From Paracoccus saliphilus (GTDB taxonomy: Bacteria > Pseudomonadota > Alphaproteobacteria > Rhodobacterales > Rhodobacteraceae), in the NCBI GenBank assembly GCA_003255745.1, contig QKYL01000110.1, positions 62,001 to 126,000 of the forward strand: DNA of 64,000 nucleotides. The letters run 5' to 3'. Every line of letters starts with the position of its first letter. Position 1 is the stretch's first letter. Of this stretch, positions 63,143-64,000 are shown piece by piece. A model generated the notes under the pieces. It saw nothing but the letters and a program-made list of their open reading frames with translations. It was not told the origin of the DNA and searched no databases. A program made the position numbers and the translations under genes.

Positions 63143-64000
63143 TCCTGGCCTTCTATGTGGCGCGGCGGTTCCTGCGCAGCTTCCTGCTGATCGCGGGGGT
63201 GTTCCTGCTGATCCTGTTCCTGATCGACATGATCGAGATGATCCGCCGCTTTTCCAGCCGCGACATCGGGATGGGGGGCGCGGCGCGGCTGGCGGCGCTG
63301 AATATCGCGGGCAGCTTTTATTCCATCCTGCCGCTGATGACGGTGCTGTCGGCCATTGCGCTGTTCCTGGGCCTGGCGCGCACATCCGAGATGGTGGCGA
63401 TCCGCGCCTCGGGGCGCTCGGCGCTGCGTGTGGTGGCGGCGCCGGTGGCGGCGGCGGTGCTGCTGGGGGCGCTGACGGTTGCGCTGTTGAACCCGCTGGT
63501 CGCGGCGACGGGGCAGATCTATGACCAGGCCGTGGCCGAGATCGACCGCGCCGGGCGGCAGACCGTCAGCCTGGGCGCCAGCGCCGTCTGGCTGCGCCAG
63601 GCCGTGCAGGAAGACGGTGAGGAGGCCGGCCAGATCGTCATCCGCGCCAGCCGCGCCAGCCCGGATGCGGTGACGCTGTACGATGCGACGTTTCTGGTCT
63701 TTACCCAAGACGGGCCGGTGCGCCGGATCGAGGCGCGCGAGGCCCGCCTTACGCCCGGGGCCTGGGACCTGCGCGACGTGGCTGATTACCCGCTGGAGCA
63801 CGCCAATCCCCAGGCCAATGTGGCGCGCCACGACAGCCTGCGCCTGGCCTCGGACCTGACGGCGCAGCGCATCCGCGAGGGGTTCGGCCGCCCCGAAGCG
63901 GTGCCGGTCTGGCAACTGCCGACTTTTATCGCCGGGCTGGAGCGGGCGGGTTTTTCCGCCGCGCGCCACAAGGTCTGGTTCCAGATGGAGTTGGCGCGGC
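63139..64000 (+). CDS. lptG: LPS export ABC transporter permease LptG (partial, C-terminus outside window)
   Basis: Partner of LptF. The first 287 codons are in the window: helix 1 RRFLRSFLLIAGVFLLILFL, the coupling stretch ARTSEMVAIRASGRSALRVV and the start of the periplasmic jellyroll (about 125 on). The gene is cut by the window end. The start overlaps the lptF stop (ATGA). In this family lptD and surA usually follow. Confidence 0.94.
   Translation, partial: MILAFYVARRFLRSFLLIAGVFLLILFLIDMIEMIRRFSSRDIGMGGAARLAALNIAGSFYSILPLMTVLSAIALFLGLARTSEMVAIRASGRSALRVVAAPVAAAVLLGALTVALLNPLVAATGQIYDQAVAEIDRAGRQTVSLGASAVWLRQAVQEDGEEAGQIVIRASRASPDAVTLYDATFLVFTQDGPVRRIEAREARLTPGAWDLRDVADYPLEHANPQANVARHDSLRLASDLTAQRIREGFGRPEAVPVWQLPTFIAGLERAGFSAARHKVWFQMELAR

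Overview
The window is about 64 kb of uniformly GC-rich DNA from an alphaproteobacterial chromosome. Gene content and order (argS / SPOR protein / nagZ, a ccoNOQP cytochrome cbb3 operon close to an FNR-type regulator and hemN, a urease cluster joined to urtABCDE, a GT14-DUF5928 glycosyltransferase, an OlsB-like acyltransferase) point to the Rhodobacteraceae, most likely Paracoccus or a close relative. This placement rests on recognising families, not on a database search. I see no rRNA, tRNA, CRISPR array, insertion sequence, prophage or integrase. Coding density is very high and no gene-free stretch exceeds 300 bases; the longest (5510-5753, 26538-26744, 30322-30536) are annotated separately.

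Layout. 1-5.5 kb (minus): partial nagZ, SPOR-domain protein, argS and a cation/proton antiporter. 5.75-9.4 kb (plus): DEAD-box helicase with a long basic tail, then lnt. 9.4-16.6 kb: J-domain protein, bolA, class II fructose-bisphosphatase, recJ, a UPF0173 hydrolase overlapping an M24 aminopeptidase, and an SDR. 16.7-25.2 kb: gltA, gltX, comEC, a DUF2798 protein, a class III aminotransferase, a secreted alpha/beta hydrolase and a TfoX-C protein. 25.2-35.5 kb: miaB, then a micro-oxic block (ccoNOQP, uspA, fnrL, hemN) with three FNR-type boxes, into which the preQ0/queuosine genes queC-queD-queE are placed behind a likely preQ1-I riboswitch. 35.5-48.4 kb: polA, small zinc-binding proteins, an ABC ATPase, a HIT protein, the glycosyltransferase and a divergent sulfotransferase, dps, acpP, fabG, fabD, ndk, an AI-2E family permease and an OlsB-like acyltransferase. 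48.4-59.8 kb (plus): ureD-ureA-orf-ureB-ureC-ureE-ureF-ureG followed by urtABCDE. 59.8-64 kb: holC and pepA (minus), and lptF-lptG (plus, lptG cut by the window end).

How the parts work together. The urease and Urt genes form one urea acquisition and hydrolysis unit: a high-affinity ABC importer, a nickel enzyme and its metallochaperones. The Cco block gives high-affinity respiration at low oxygen; FnrL, HemN (oxygen-independent heme synthesis) and the UspA protein fit the same control circuit. FabD-FabG-AcpP are the core of fatty acid synthesis, and LptF/LptG export LPS.

The most unusual signals are non-coding: a preQ1-I-like aptamer whose last bases are the queC ribosome binding site; an exact five-unit 11-bp iteron array between pepA and holC; a pair of perfect hairpins with an identical 15-nt loop, exactly 100 bp apart, between the convergent miaB and ccoP; two further interspersed hairpin repeat families at gene junctions; and fnrL and hemN starting 20 bp apart, with an FNR box inside fnrL placed so that hemN mRNA would begin at its own ATG.
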